Origin: Cercozoa sp. M6MM
Lineage: Eukaryota; Endomyxa: Ascetosporea
Reading direction: 5' to 3' (one strand)
Length of the DNA stretch: 64,000 nt
Assembly: GCA_040357565.1 (NCBI GenBank)
Contig: JBDODJ010000028.1
The notes beneath the pieces were generated by a model. It was not told the DNA's origin. It ran no database searches and worked only from the letters and a program-made list of their open reading frames with translations. Each line of letters starts with the position of its first letter. Position 1 is the stretch's first letter. A program made the position numbers and the translations under genes. Shown piece after piece: positions 49,036 through 63,503 of the stretch.

Positions 49036-51415
49036 CTTCTTCTCAAAATGTGTGGCGGGAACAGGTCGTGCCAAACTGATACAGCTGCTGCTGTCCAAGG
49101 GATGCTTCAAGTTCGACTGGGAGGACAACACTCGGTACACACATGCACACAGACGTATGTTGTTTGGATGTATGTACTTATGTTGATGTATATGTATGTA
49201 TGTATGTATGTATGTGCATGTATGTATGTATGTATGTATGTATGTATGTATGTATGTATGTATGNNNNNNNNNNATGTATGTATGTATGTATGTATGTAT
49301 GTATGTATGTATGTATGTATGCATGTATGTATGTATGTATGTATGTATGTGTGTGTATGCCTCTAAGCAGAATTGTGGCCAACACCACCGACAGTCAAGT
49401 CGAAGTGCAGGTGCTGTTTGAAGAGCACTCGGACTGGCATATCGTGCTCCGGGTACAGTCTACTTGTCTCCATGTATGTACCTGTGTATGTGCATGCGCT
49501 CAATAGATACCGACACAAGACACGATGGCAGTGGCTGCGGCCATCTCTGCAACCAGGAGCAACTGGCTGCCTGACTCTCGGTACGTTCTTGTGAGACTGT
49601 ACTACTGCACCACTGCTCCCGATACTATCCTCTATTACACACAGACTTATGCGTGTGCGCCAGCGCATCCTGCGCAAGCGGCGAAAGTACCTGCACTCGC
49701 ACTGCGCTCTTATCGTGCGTCGTCAGAAGGTACCATCCATCTGCCTCGGCGTCTGTACCTTGGTCTGTGGACACAAAAAATACCGAGGTTTGCAGATGCG
49801 CGAGATGTGCTCGGCAGCCGTGTCGTACGCCGACCGGCAGCGCCTATCGCTGGCGCAAAAACTGCTGGCACGACGCGGCGTTTCTCACCTGGTAAGCTCA
49901 ACTGACCTTAAGGCGGCTCCTCTATCCCGTCTTGGTACATGCACCCTGTCATTCCCAGAGTGGCTACCGCAATGAGCTGCGCCGTATCATTCACGCCCTG
50001 AGCAAGTGCATCCTCTTATTTTCCTCTTGTGCTTGTGTTGTTGTTGTTGCGTTATGTGCTATGTGTGTTAACGCAGTGAGCGTGCAATCCTCAAGCGTGT
50101 GTGGAAGGAGTTCGACCGCACAGCCGAGGTAGCGTGTCCTGTGATATATCCCCTGTAGGTAGGTGTGGGCATGGGTGTGGGTGTGGGTGTGGGTGTGGGT
50201 GTGGGTGTACGTATGTGTATGTCTCTTGTCGTCTCTGTAGATTCCCTCGACGAGCGAGCTATTCCGCGGTCTGTCCAAGGAGGTACCTATTCGTGTTCCT
50301 TGTGCCCAAAACCCTATTGTCGTGTGTGAATGTAGGACGTGCTGTACGTGACGGAGAAGGAGGAGACTTCTGCCGCCGCCGCCGAGGTACCGGAGGCTAG
50401 GATGCAGCAGCCGTCGCACCGGCCGTGGCGTCCTCGTCACGCGAGTGCCGACGACAGTTTGCTGACGGACGTGACCACTACGACGAGCGACACCTCGTCG
50501 AGTGCCATCGACGACGTTGCCAACACGCTCGCCTCGCTCTACATCGTAGCTTATTGCCCCTCTACCCGCCTTGCCCGCTCCTCTCATATAATATCCCATG
50601 TGCTGTACTGCCTTGCCTTGCTGTAGGATTTTGAGGAAGGCGTCGACAAGGTGGCCAAGACTGAGCAGACGTCGCGCACGCTGCAGACGACTCGCACCAC
50701 GCCCTGGCAGTGCAACGTGTGCCACAAGTACTTTGCCTCCAAATGCAATCTCGCCGTACACATGGCGCTGCACGGTAGCCCCTGCTTGATCTTTCGAGTA
50801 AGGATAAAGGGGGTGGAGATTTTTTGTGTACAGAGCCGGACGCCAGAAAGTTCGTGTGCGAGGTGTGCGGCCACCGCTTCGCCAAGAAGCAAAACCTTGT
50901 GACGCATTCGCGAACGCACACCGGCGAGAAACCATTCAAATGCGAGCAGGTATGGTCGCACGTGTGTGTTCTAAAGGTATGTGGCTTTATGTGTCTGTAT
51001 GGTGGGCTTCAATAGTGCGGCAAGGGATTCGCACGACGCAACAACCTGCAGCGACACTTGCGGTAGGCACCTCTAGCCATCTGTTTTTACATAGATGGTG
51101 CGTACATCGCACAGGTCGCACCTGAGTGTCAAGCCCTTCGCGTGTCCTTGCTGTCCGCGTCGCTTCAGTGCCAAGGACTCTTTGGTAGCCTGTTTCCCCC
51201 TCCCCCTCGCAAATTCCCTCTCGCTGTCTCGCTGATCGCGTTGTCGTGTAGCGTGTGCACTTGAGACTGCACTACCCGGGCAAGCTGAAGTGTCCGCACT
51301 GGTACCGCCAGCACACAATACCATGTGTGCCTGTGTGCTTGTGCCTGTGTGCTTGTGCCTGTGTGTGCGTGTGTGTGTGCGTGTGTGTTTGTTGTGTGTA
51401 TGTGTGTGTGTGTGT

Positions 51416-51455
<40 letters not shown>

Positions 51456-52050
51456 AAGAGAGAATATGTGAGCAGCCCCAGACAGTACGTGCGTCCATCC
51501 TACTTGCGACAGCATGCCACACAGCAACACAGTATACCTTCCCTACTCGTGCGACCCCGTACGCGCATGCACAACCTTTGAGTCCAGGTGACCAATCGGC
51601 CGACATCGAGTCGGACATCAGCGCCGCCGTGGATGCGCACAGCGCCCGCGTTCGCGTCTTTGTCGATCAGGTGACTTGTCCATGTGGGGGGTTGTGTATG
51701 TGGTGTCTGTGTGTCCATGTGTGCCCGTACGTCTGTTGGACAGAAAATGAGCGAGCTCGGCTCACCTCAGCGCGCAGTGAGCACACCGCCGCGCGACGTG
51801 GCAGCATCCTCCGTGTCCTTCGTGTAGCTTGTCCTTCTGCTCCCTGTCTGGGTTAATGGATGCACGGTGTGTACGTGTGCGTGTGTGTGTATGTGTGTGT
51901 GTGTGTGTATGTGTGTAGACGCGCACCGTCTCCGCCCATGTCGGAGAGTGGCAGCACACTCGTGTCGCCGGTCACAACGCCCAAGCACGGCGCTCTGCTT
52001 GAAGGCGTACCTTTTGTGTTCTTTGCCAATTGGATTGCGGGGTGCTACCA

Positions 52051-52102
<52 letters not shown>

Positions 52103-52836
52103 GCACGCACCCTAGTGTGTGTGTGTCTTTCTCACAGAGAAGTACGGCCGAGGTGGAGGCGCTGGCGAACACGCTGCAGTTGACGGCGGAGCAGCGGCAC
52201 AAACTGCAGTCCCTTGTCACACAGGGTATGTGTCCGTTTGGTGTATGCTGTCTAAAGTGTGTCGTGGACTACCTGTGTTGAGCGTAGCCAACGTGCTGCC
52301 GTCAGCGTTGCTGCCACTGATGCGGGAACCGGGCCTAGGCGGCACGCCCACCTTCAGCAACGTCACAACCACCGGCAGTATCACACTCGACAACGTTCCT
52401 GCAGGCCTCACAGGTACGTTTAGCCCCTCTTTTCCATATACCAGAAGAAGGCAACCACACAAGTGGGTGGTAGGTTTGAGCACGCAACCCAACACAGCAA
52501 CGTCGTCGTCACTGCGAGAAGTACCCACGGTGTCAATACCGCCGCAGTCCTCAATACCGACAGTCGGCGATATGTCCGACAAGAGTTTCGCTGTCCCGGG
52601 CAGTCTGGCCTCTCTCGCTCCGCTCGACCAGTCAGCACCCGGTACTAATTTGTCTATCTCTTGTGCCGATGTTGCCATGCGTTCCTTCTCTCTCGCAGCC
52701 ACGACGTCACTGCTGGAGTTGCCAACGCTCGTTTCTCTTGAGTCGGAAGCGATTGCGGCCCCTGCCTACCAGGTACGCCTCTGTGTGTCTGTGCGCCTGT
52801 GTGTGTGTCTGTGTGTGTCTGTGTGTGTGTGTGTGT

Positions 52837-52910
<74 letters not shown>

Positions 52911-52920
52911 NNNNNNNNNN

Positions 52921-52968
<48 letters not shown>

Positions 52969-53314
52969 TGTGTGTCTGTGTGTCTGTGGGTGTGTGTGGG
53001 TGTGTGGGTGTGTGTGTGTATCGCAAGTTAATGTTTGTCTATCTTTGCAGCTGCCGCCGTTGAGTTCGGATCCGCCAGCACCAATGGGAAGCGATCCTCT
53101 GGTGGCGCAGCTGGACCCGTTCGGCGCAGATCCGCTGGATTCGATCCTGTCGGAGCCCCTGTTCCTTGGCGGTAGCATCGAAAGCCACGACTATCTCGGT
53201 GGTGGCTCGCTCGATTTGCCCCCGCTTGGCTTCCAAACCAGCTTCGGAGGCACAGGACTGCACGATGACTTTGCTTTCGCCATGCCTAGTGCTAGCGCGC
53301 CTTTCCTCGAATAG
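46861..53314 (+). CDS. Ankyrin-repeat plus five C2H2 zinc-finger protein
   Basis: One phase-continuous set of 30 or so exons from ATG 46861 to TAG 53312-53314, about 1,000-1,100 residues. It starts [13 protein letters not shown]; Gly2 and Ser6 fit N-myristoylation. Ankyrin units follow: [40 protein letters not shown]. Next are [20 protein letters not shown], an acidic block ([17 protein letters not shown]), and a possible PH-like region ([35 protein letters not shown]), then helices ([18 protein letters not shown]). Five zinc fingers lie at 50,710-51,532, four as C-x2-C-x12-H-x3-H and the last as C-x2-C-x12-H-x4-H, with one classical HTGEKPF linker between fingers 2 and 3. The C-terminal third is disordered and rich in Pro, Leu, Asp and Ser, like an activation region. 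Most donors are GTAC. Two merged genes cannot be excluded; the likeliest join is the 63-bp intron near 49,731. Confidence 0.7.
49183..49350. repeat. (ATGT)n array with 10-bp gap
   Basis: Tetranucleotide array interrupted by Ns at 49265-49274, in an intron of the ankyrin-zinc-finger gene. Confidence 0.95.
50173..50208 (+). repeat. (GGGTGT)6 array
   Basis: Six perfect GGGTGT units in a short intron on the sense strand. Runs of three G spaced by three bases could fold into a G-quadruplex in DNA or pre-mRNA. Confidence 0.85.
52052..52098. repeat. (CA)n intron repeat
   Basis: CA array in the ankyrin-zinc-finger gene, an exception to the usual TG on the sense strand. A second CA exception in the same gene is at 48986-49032. 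Confidence 0.9.
52799..53020. repeat. (TG)n array with 10-bp gap
   Basis: TG array with Ns at 52911-52920, filling the last intron of the ankyrin-zinc-finger gene, just after the GTACGC donor. Confidence 0.95.
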
Positions 53315-53470
53315 TTTTTTAAAAAGTTCTTTATTTTTTGTCCCAGTTGTTGTTCTCTGACAGACCCAAAAACTACCCGCGACATTATTTTTATACCGGC
53401 GGTTCAAACTCACGAACTTAGAGCCACGCTCGGCACTTTAACACCTCTTACAGCCTCCTGTCTCGAGCAG

Positions 53471-53935
53471 ATGCCAGGGCCGGCCAGAGTGTTGAGCAGT
53501 GACGATGAAGATGAGGAAATTTGCGTCATATGTCAAGATGCGTTGGTCGTGGATGTTGCATCGGTCGGCTGCAGTCATTTATTTCATTTTGTACTTTGTT
53601 GCACTACCTACCTTACCGTTATCGTTTTGCTTGTCTCGCTTCCAATTGTGCGTCCAGGAGTGCATATCGCGATGGGCGCGCATCAACAATCAGTGCCCTG
53701 TGTGCAAGCTGCGTTTCGCGCAGATACGCGGTAGAGGGACTGCTGTGCACTGCGCCGATTGCGATCAAGCCGCACCCGCAGTTTCTGTACTTTTATGCCC
53801 ACTTCATATCTACACGTGTCTCCAAAGAACTGTTCCTCTTGGGCAGGAAGCTGAGGATGCGCGGCTCGCCTACCAGTTACAGCAAGGTGCATGCGAGATC
53901 TGCGGCTCTGTCGACAATGAAGAGGTGTGTCTACA

Positions 53936-53966
<31 letters not shown>

Positions 53967-55240
53967 GTACTCGTATGTGTACATCGCTTGTGATATGTGA
54001 AGATTTTGCTGATTTGTGACGGATGTACGCGCATGTACCATACGCACTGTGTCTCGCTGTCGGCGGTGCCGACCGAAGAGCAGTGGTTTTGCCATCACTG
54101 TGTTCTCTTGACCCAAGACGATGGCCTTGGTACCGCTTGAGTGACTAAACGAATGAGGAATGGTGTGGCTGTGTATGTGTATGTATGGCTGGCAGAACTC
54201 GAAGAGGACGAGGAATATGACCCTCGATTTTCTCAGATTGGCCTCGATGACTTTATTGTTGGTATTTCTGTTAAACTACTTCTGTTCTATTGAAATTGAC
54301 ACACTTTGTCGACGATGAAGCAGACGACAATATGCCAGAAGAAGATGAAGATGGGGAGGAAGAAGAGGCGGGCACTCCAAATGATAGAGCAAGTGCGGCA
54401 TTTAGAAACACGCCACCTCGACAACACGCTGAGGCGAACGCTTCCGTTAATTTCAATCTCAGTTCATTTGTCTGCGGTAAACTGCGTCTATTTTCTCACC
54501 TGTCGTTGCTCTCTTGCAGTCTTGCACGTCGGAATATTATTCCTCGCAGAATTTGAAGCAGAGACAGAAGAGGAAACTCCGCAGCCTCCGCGCAAACGAC
54601 GACGACGCAATTTTAGTGCGCTCGAGGACTCCCCGCAGGCACCGCGTGCAACAGAAGCACAGCCACCGCCGGTACTTTTCTGCTCTTCCCTTCCTTCTTT
54701 TATTTTGTCTGCCACGGAGCAGGAAACGCCCGAGGCGGTGACGGATTTGTGTTCGCCTGAACCGGCGCGACGAAACGTCTATGGCCGCGAACGGCGATCG
54801 GATGCCCAGCGAAGGAGGCCGAGTCGTGAGAGGACAGTGTCGCGTTTCTTTCTCAATGTTGGGCTAGGCGAAATCAGATCAGAAGACACCCGGGCGGTTG
54901 AAACACGTCCAAATGAGAACGCTGAGACTGCCGACTGCTACAACACTAATTCTTCTCGGTACCATGTCTGTCATTTGTTTGCGTCAGTATGCGTCTCGCG
55001 GAGTTTTTTTTTGCGTTCAGGGTATCGTTGGAACCGTTCGACGTTTTCGAGCAAGAAGAAAGGAAAAGCAAGACGCAGGTCAAGGACGCTAAAGAATCAG
55101 ACACTCGAACCAGTACTCTCCTTCTTTCTTATGAGTAAATTTCTTTGCACTGTCAATTGAACGCAGACACAAGTGCTACGCCACGCCGAGGCCATTACTT
55201 TCGCGATTTTGCGCGCCGCCTCGGTGTGATTCTTCCTTAA
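53471..55240 (+). CDS. RING-H2 / PHD tandem protein (PHRF1-like)
   Basis: ATG 53471 gives MPGPARVLSSDDEDEEICVI. A RING-H2 finger follows: CVICQDALVVDVASVGCSHL then, after one intron, FECISRWARINNQCPVC, with all eight metal ligands in C3H2C3 order. After a linker a PHD finger starts CEICGSVDNEE and continues LICDGCTRMYHTHCVSL and QWFCHHC, split by an intron with a TA repeat (53937-53960). The rest is acidic, then basic and disordered (EEDEEYDPRFSQIGLDD, NMPEEDEDGEEEEAG, PPRKRRRRN), ending GHYFRDFARRLGVILP, TAA at 55238-55240. The RING then PHD order matches PHRF1, which acts as a ubiquitin ligase and binds RNA polymerase II through a C-terminal SRI domain that I do not see here. The stop overlaps an AATAAA. 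Confidence 0.85.
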
Positions 55241-55244
55241 TAAA
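55239..55244 (+). terminator. AATAAA polyadenylation signal overlapping the stop codon
   Basis: The RING-PHD gene ends CCTTAATAAACTG, so its TAA and the hexamer AATAAA overlap by two bases. If used, the 3' UTR would be only some 20-40 nt. Confidence 0.45.
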
Positions 55245-55509
55245 CTGTTTCTGTCATCGGTGGACCGGGTTACGGTTGTCGGTGGGTACTAACGTGACTT
55301 TCAAAGGACCGTGACAGCGGGTGACTAGTATTGTCAGATACGTAAAGCAGCTGCTTAGCTCATGCGCACTCGGCTGCGCTAGTTCACCTGAGGTGTTAAG
55401 AACGGAAGAGTTCGCTATCGCTGGCACGGGTTCGCGTCAGTTTAATTCTCCACGTACCGGACTTCAAGTTCTGACGCCAAATTGGGCAGGAACCGACGCC
55501 TGCAGTCAA

Positions 55510-57078
55510 TTAAACAAGCAGCACAGCGTTGATGCAACCGTCGAGCCTAAATGTTACAACCCAAAACAGTAAACTCACATATTGGACACAGAACAACATA
55601 CTCGGGCTCGTTCGTGACCTGGGCGTACTTGCCCCAGACCACCTTGCCATGGCTTGTGACAAGACCCTATGTCACACAGCAAGAAACAGCGTGAAGCGAC
55701 ACACAAAAACAACAACATGCGCTTATTGCTGCTGCCCGGTAGTACCAGTTCCGAGACGTTGACCTCGATGACGGTGCCCTTCGTGATAACGCCAAGGTTG
55801 GTGTATGTGGCCGACGATGGGTTCTTCTTCACCTGCACAGCAATACACCGTGTCATTATCTCCTGAGCCGACCATACTGACACTCAAATTCACGGTACGC
55901 CCAGGATATCAAGACAGAAAGTCGTCTTCAACTCAGGGTGTGTCACATGTGCCTTTGTTCTTCGCAGACCTGTACATGTACTTGTAGCAAAGAGCAAACC
56001 ACTGGGGCTTGCAATTGACAGACTGGTACAGTCGCAGTACCCTTGGGCCGGATGAAGCGTTCATACTTGGGCGGCTTACGCGTAAAATTCTGTCCCACGA
56101 ATGTCATTTTGGTCACCATGCGCTTCCACGCTACAGCACCAACGCAATCAAGTCGACCCACAACAGTTGATTTAAACAAACGCGTACTTTTCTTTTTCCG
56201 CTTGCCGGAGGCAACGACCTTGAACATCTCATCGTCGGCGATTGGCTTGACCTACAAACAGACGCATATAGAAAAGGCTGTGGCGTGATCAAATGTCATG
56301 TATTCAGCTACCTTCGGGATAGGCACAGCCCACTTGCCGGCCTTTTCCTTGCGCTTTTGCTTGATAGTGTTACTCAGCACCTACGTATGGCAGCAGTCCC
56401 ACAAGTTCATAAAGGCAAGGGAGCAACCACGCACCTTGGCGCGCGAAACTTCTTGTCTGTCGAGCAGGTAGGCCGGCAACGCCGCCGACTCATCATCTTG
56501 TGGCTTTTGCTGTTCAAGCACACACACCACACGTACTTTACGTTGGTTCCAACAGGGAACAAAAAGAAACAAGGAGCGACCGACGCTACCTTCTGCAAGT
56601 TCGTGCGTTCGGAATGCATCGCAAGAGTCTTCTTCATCTCTGCCTTTTCCTGGAAGCGTTGCTTGTTCAGCTGCGAACAAACACAGTGTACGCACATACT
56701 TAAGCTCATAAAGCATAAGAAGCAAACTCACCAACTTGGCCTTGATGCCGCGCGTCTGCTGTGCTTGGCGCGAGCGCACCTTGTGCAAACGAGCCGCTCG
56801 TTTCCGCATCACCTGCCAACATTTGACTTAGTTCTTCGTGGCGAAATGGAAAACGCTGTTACCTCGGAGTGGTCGAAGCGCCGGCCATGGCGCTTGCGAT
56901 GTTGCTCGACGTACTCGTTCTGGGGCTGCACAACACCAAAACAAACATATGTCAACCTAAAACAGTGGCGCACGTTTCACTTTAAAAAGAGCCCCGTGGG
57001 CCTCTAACCCAAGCACCAGGCACGCGATCAAGGGCCTTCCAGCGCCACACACGCCAAGAACAGAAAAGAACAAACCAT
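55510..57078 (-). CDS. NSA2: Ribosome biogenesis factor NSA2
   Basis: Pre-60S assembly factor acting in the nucleolus near 27S rRNA processing. The first exon is only the ATG at 57078-57076; a 150-bp intron follows (GTTTGTTC donor, CAG acceptor at 56928-56926), and exon 2 begins [20 protein letters not shown], matching the conserved MPQNEY start. Then come [110 protein letters not shown] and [15 protein letters not shown] last intron (GTATGT) leads to [14 protein letters not shown] at 55512-55510, the family C-terminus. About 260 residues, as expected, and strongly conserved throughout. Confidence 0.96.
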
Positions 57079-57408
57079 TGAAAGTCAACAACGCCGCTGA
57101 GCGATCTCAACCAACTAGCACGCCCTGGGATACGTCTAAAGCACGACGGGGAGAGCAGGCGGAGCGCTGGTCACCAATTTAAAATAATAAAAATGATATT
57201 AATTAACACTGCTGTCACAGAACACACAGTATACGACACGGTGGGATATTCATGCGAATGAAGGCTTGGATCTACCGCAAGACCTTCGTGCTAATCGTGT
57301 ACATGATCGGCGTAATTTCGCTTTCATAAAAAACGCGTCAGTCATTACCTCTTTTGTAGTTCTTCGTGTGCTGGTGGCGCAGGATACGGCTTGCGTTTAG
57401 CTGGGCTA
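57079..57408. promoter_or_regulatory. Divergent region, NSA2 / unknown gene
   Basis: 330 bp between outward start codons, AT-rich in the middle (57,180-57,210). No specific motif recognised. Confidence 0.35.
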
Positions 57409-58263
57409 TGACCGATACTAGTGCCGCTGGAAGCGATAGCGAGTCCATGCACGTTGCCTTGGCACTCGACGCGCAAGTATGCAGGTCATTTGATGTACTT
57501 AACGCCGTCATGTCGCAGGTGATCGGTGTTGTTGCTTCAAAAAGCGAAAGCGGTGTCGCTGAACTCACCATCTTTGCGAACACCGAAGTCTGCGCCGAAA
57601 ACGCGCTCCAATGTCTTCAACGGCAGTGTCAGGCTCGGCGTGTTGACACGCAGCTGTTCCGACGCGGTTGCGTACACTCCACTTTGGCCTTGTGGGAGGT
57701 GCGCGTATCGTTAAATTGCTTTGCAGGACCAAGTTATTTGCGGTGACAAAAATGTACTCCGCGTGCGTCTGTTGGACAGGTAAATTAGTATTCCTGTGTG
57801 CGGGTTTCTTATTTCCAGAATGTATTGTGTCTACTTCTGTGTAGCAACGACGACATTGATGTGATTCGCCGCACATGTGGCAGCAAGTTTGATTCGGAAC
57901 AGCAAATGCGCCGCTCGCTGATTGCAACCGCGAAATACCGCGGCCTTGCCCCCGTTACCGAAGAGGCATACACACACACACACGCGCGCGTTCATGCATT
58001 TTATTTTGCGTGTGCTCAGGACGACCTTGCAATGTGTCCAAACCTGCTGTTTGTGGTTTCACGAAGCCGGACATTGCTTCGATTCCCATGCTGGCTGTTG
58101 AAACAGGCCGAGATTGCGTATTGCTTTCTCGCTGCATCCACTTCTTCTTTGTTAATTTGAACAATGTCTGCGCAGGCATTGTCATGATGTCACACAAGTT
58201 CAGTTTAGTCTTCGGGATGCCTTGCGGCGGTATGCGTGCACGGAGCTGCGATGCGGCCGCTGA
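57409..58263 (+). CDS. Protein of unknown function
   Basis: ATG 57409 gives MTDTSAAGSDSESMHVALAL and splices (GTATGC) to VIGVVASKSESGVAELTIFA, then CLQRQCQARRVDTQLFRRGC. A short exon DQVICGDKNVLRVRLLD and a longer one NDDIDVIRRTCGSKFDSEQQ MRRSLIATAKYRGLAPVTEE follow. The next exon (DDLAMCPNLLFVVSRSRTLL) joins in frame only if the intron at about 57,966 starts GC rather than GT, or if an earlier GTTACC donor is used. The last exon reads DVTQVQFSLRDALRRYACTE and stops at TGA 58261-58263; another frame stops at 58282. About 200 residues. No family recognised. Confidence 0.5.
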
Positions 58264-58514
58264 ACCGAAACGCCTGCAGTAGTTTAGCCTAACAGAGTCG
58301 AAGTGTGATACAGCGCGTGACATATTTAGTTCAAGTGGTGCTTGTACAGTACCTGTCCATTGTAGCCCGGACGTGTATCGGTGTAAAATAATAACATTAT
58401 CGACTGCCAAAGAATTTGTCCTTTTGACAGGTTTTCAAGTTGCTGCCCGATCAAACTTCTTGAGAAAGTTGTCACAAACTCAGAACTCCTTTTGACACAC
58501 CGTATCACTGTGAG

Positions 58515-60728
<2,214 letters not shown>

Positions 60729-62227
60729 ATCCGTCACGTCCAGTCGAGTTTGTTGCTGTAGACGACGTTTATGTTACGAAACGGTATTCATTAGCACTTT
60801 GTTACAGACTGACTCAGATTATGCAGTCTCCGCGGGGATAAACCCAGACAGACCAGTTGGTCTCCCATCATTGAAGCAAAAGAGAAAGACGAGTTAAGAG
60901 TTTGTGGCTCTGCGGTACTACTGTTTATAGAGCTGTGACTGGACCTGTCTGAAAGCCTGTCCTTGTAGATTGAGCCTGCCAGTTGGCAAAGAGAAAACCT
61001 CATCTACTTGGCGTCAGCTGATCAGTTGCTCTGCAGTTTGTACTGATATCCACCTCTACAAGGAAGCATTGGCTGTTGTAGAGAGAAGGGTTTTTTTTCT
61101 TCGTTAAATCTTCTCACGATTTTCCCCGTGACGGAAGTTTCCGTCTACAACTCCGTCTAGTTTGACGTAAGAACCCAGTTGGGGTAATTCTTCACTTCGC
61201 TTCTACAAACTGGATCAATTGATTCCCTCGCTTCGTCTAATTGACGACTTACTTCTTTTATTTAGTTCTTTTCACTGACAACCGTCAGTAACAACTTTGA
61301 GAAGTGTGGTGTATTGTGTTTGTCTGGCACCCTGATCCCTCCGAGAGTGTTGCTAACCTCCTTACCCTGTGCTTGGTAGACTGACCTCGAAAGAGCAAGA
61401 TTTTGCTTCTTTCCTGAAAAGGCTCTCTAAGTTACTCACCAGGTAAAGCACCTCTCCAGGCTCCAGTCCTTGCACTCTCACGTAATCCCTTTTTGCTGTC
61501 TTCCCAGCACAGAGAGCCTTTCTTTTTCTCCTTACGTCCCTCCTTCTCCTTCCTTCCTTCTTCTGACTACCGGGCCTCTTCCCTCCCGATTAGTCGAAAT
61601 TAAGCTAACTTCCTGTACTTTGCCGACCCTATCTTGGGACTGACTACGTCTACAGACTCAGTTCTTCTTCACATCGATTCCATTTGTTTCTTTAGTCTTT
61701 TTCCTGGCATAGTACTCTTTTGCACTACCAAAGCCTCAATTTCTGAAAGGCTGCGAACATTTACATAGGGGAAATTTACCATCCAAGGATTATCTCGTGA
61801 TTTCCCCAATTGATTTGGCCTTAAGTTACTCGAATTGGTTGTTTAGTGCACATTACACTTTTTACGCACGGCTAGCGCGTCAACAACTATGTACGATACT
61901 TCGAGGTACCCGACATCGGATACCCACGCGCACGATATCCAGCACGGAATGATACGTACCACGCAACGTCTACGAGACGAGACTCACAACCGGGTTGTAT
62001 GTGTGCAGGAAAGGAACTTCAGTCACCGCTCCGATCCTGCAGTACAAGTAAAACTCCTTATAGACGTATATACGTTCTCGGAAAATGCCAAAATTGACGA
62101 CTACTACCCTTGAATTTCTTTAATAAATTGCTTAATAATTTGAATCGACCGACCTAAATCAGCTTAATAGAGAACACAAGTACTAAATTAGGTTTAAACT
62201 ACTAGAGTGAACGTGTCAACCGAAGAT
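60729..62227. other. 1.5-kb intergenic region
   Basis: The longest gene-free stretch that I accept. It is pyrimidine-rich on the plus strand, with stops in all frames. ORFs at 60791-61003 (-) and 61889-62113 (+) are short and lack splice partners. No tRNA, snRNA or transposon feature was found. Confidence 0.5.
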
Positions 62228-62594
62228 CAGCCGCCATCGCCGTCGTTGACCAAGAACTCGTCAGAGTCGTGCATGTCGCCGCCTGCGACGTCGAAATCGC
62301 TGTCGAACGAATATCCTGGCGGCCGTTCGACATTTTCGTAAGGGAAAGCATCATTCGGAAGGGTTTGAGTCGGGAGGAGGTTCTTACGGGCGATGCGAGC
62401 ACTGCGCCGCGTGGGTTGCGTCGCAGCCAGTTGCAGCCAGTTCAGGGTCCTGCACGAACTCGGCGTCGGACGAGTCGGCGACATCCGAGGCATCTACGTT
62501 GCTCTGCGCCCCGCTGGTGGGTGTTGACAAAGTCGCACGCCTTGACCGTGGCCTGAAAATAGTGTGTGTGCGTGTGTGAGTGTGTGTGTGTGTG

Positions 62595-62651
<57 letters not shown>

Positions 62652-63028
62652 GTGTGTGTGCGTACTGTGGAGGCAAACGGTACCTTCTGCGTGTGTGCGA
62701 ACTCGCGCTGGCGATGGAGTCCATGTAGTGCCCGCTGAAGTTATCGCTGTCAGTGGGTGTCACCAGTTGGCGTGCCAAGAGCAATCTTCAGCTGAGGAAG
62801 ATACTCGTTCATGTATCACGATCCATCCATGCAGAGGGCTGCATGCTGAAGGACACGTGAACGCCTGTCTCCGAATCGAAATCGCCGTCGCTGCGCTGCT
62901 TGTTCAGAGCCGTGATGACGTGCGATGACGACGTCTTCGTCCGCCCCTGTTGCATGTGCATGTGTGTGTGCGTGTGGGTGCATGTGTGTATGTGTGTGTG
63001 TGTGCATGTGTTTGTGGGTGTGTGCGTC

Positions 63029-63077
<49 letters not shown>

Positions 63078-63087
63078 NNNNNNNNNN

Positions 63088-63135
<48 letters not shown>

Positions 63136-63458
63136 ACTGTCTGTGTGTGCGTTTGCGTGTGTGTGTGTGCGTGTGTGTGTGTGTGGCTGAAGGTGAAACG
63201 TACTGTGCAAAGCCCGAAAGCTGGCTGAAGATGTCCTCGGCGATGGCTTCGGTTGTCGTCACGCGTCAAGTGCTGTGACGAAGTTTGCTCGCAGCCTTTC
63301 CTTCTTCACAATCTGGGGCATCAGGAATTCGCTGACACAATCGCTCGACGGGTACTTGATACCGATCGAGAAGCAGGCTATGTACTCTGTGACCCATGTA
63401 CCCGAGGAGGGCTCCACTATACACACAAGCGCCAGAATCAACCACACACACACACACG

Positions 63459-63503
<45 letters not shown>

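Noticed and set aside
60729..62227. Possible transposon or RNA gene in the 1.5-kb gene-free region
   Set aside because: No terminal repeats, transposase-like frame, RNA polymerase III boxes or conserved snRNA words were found.
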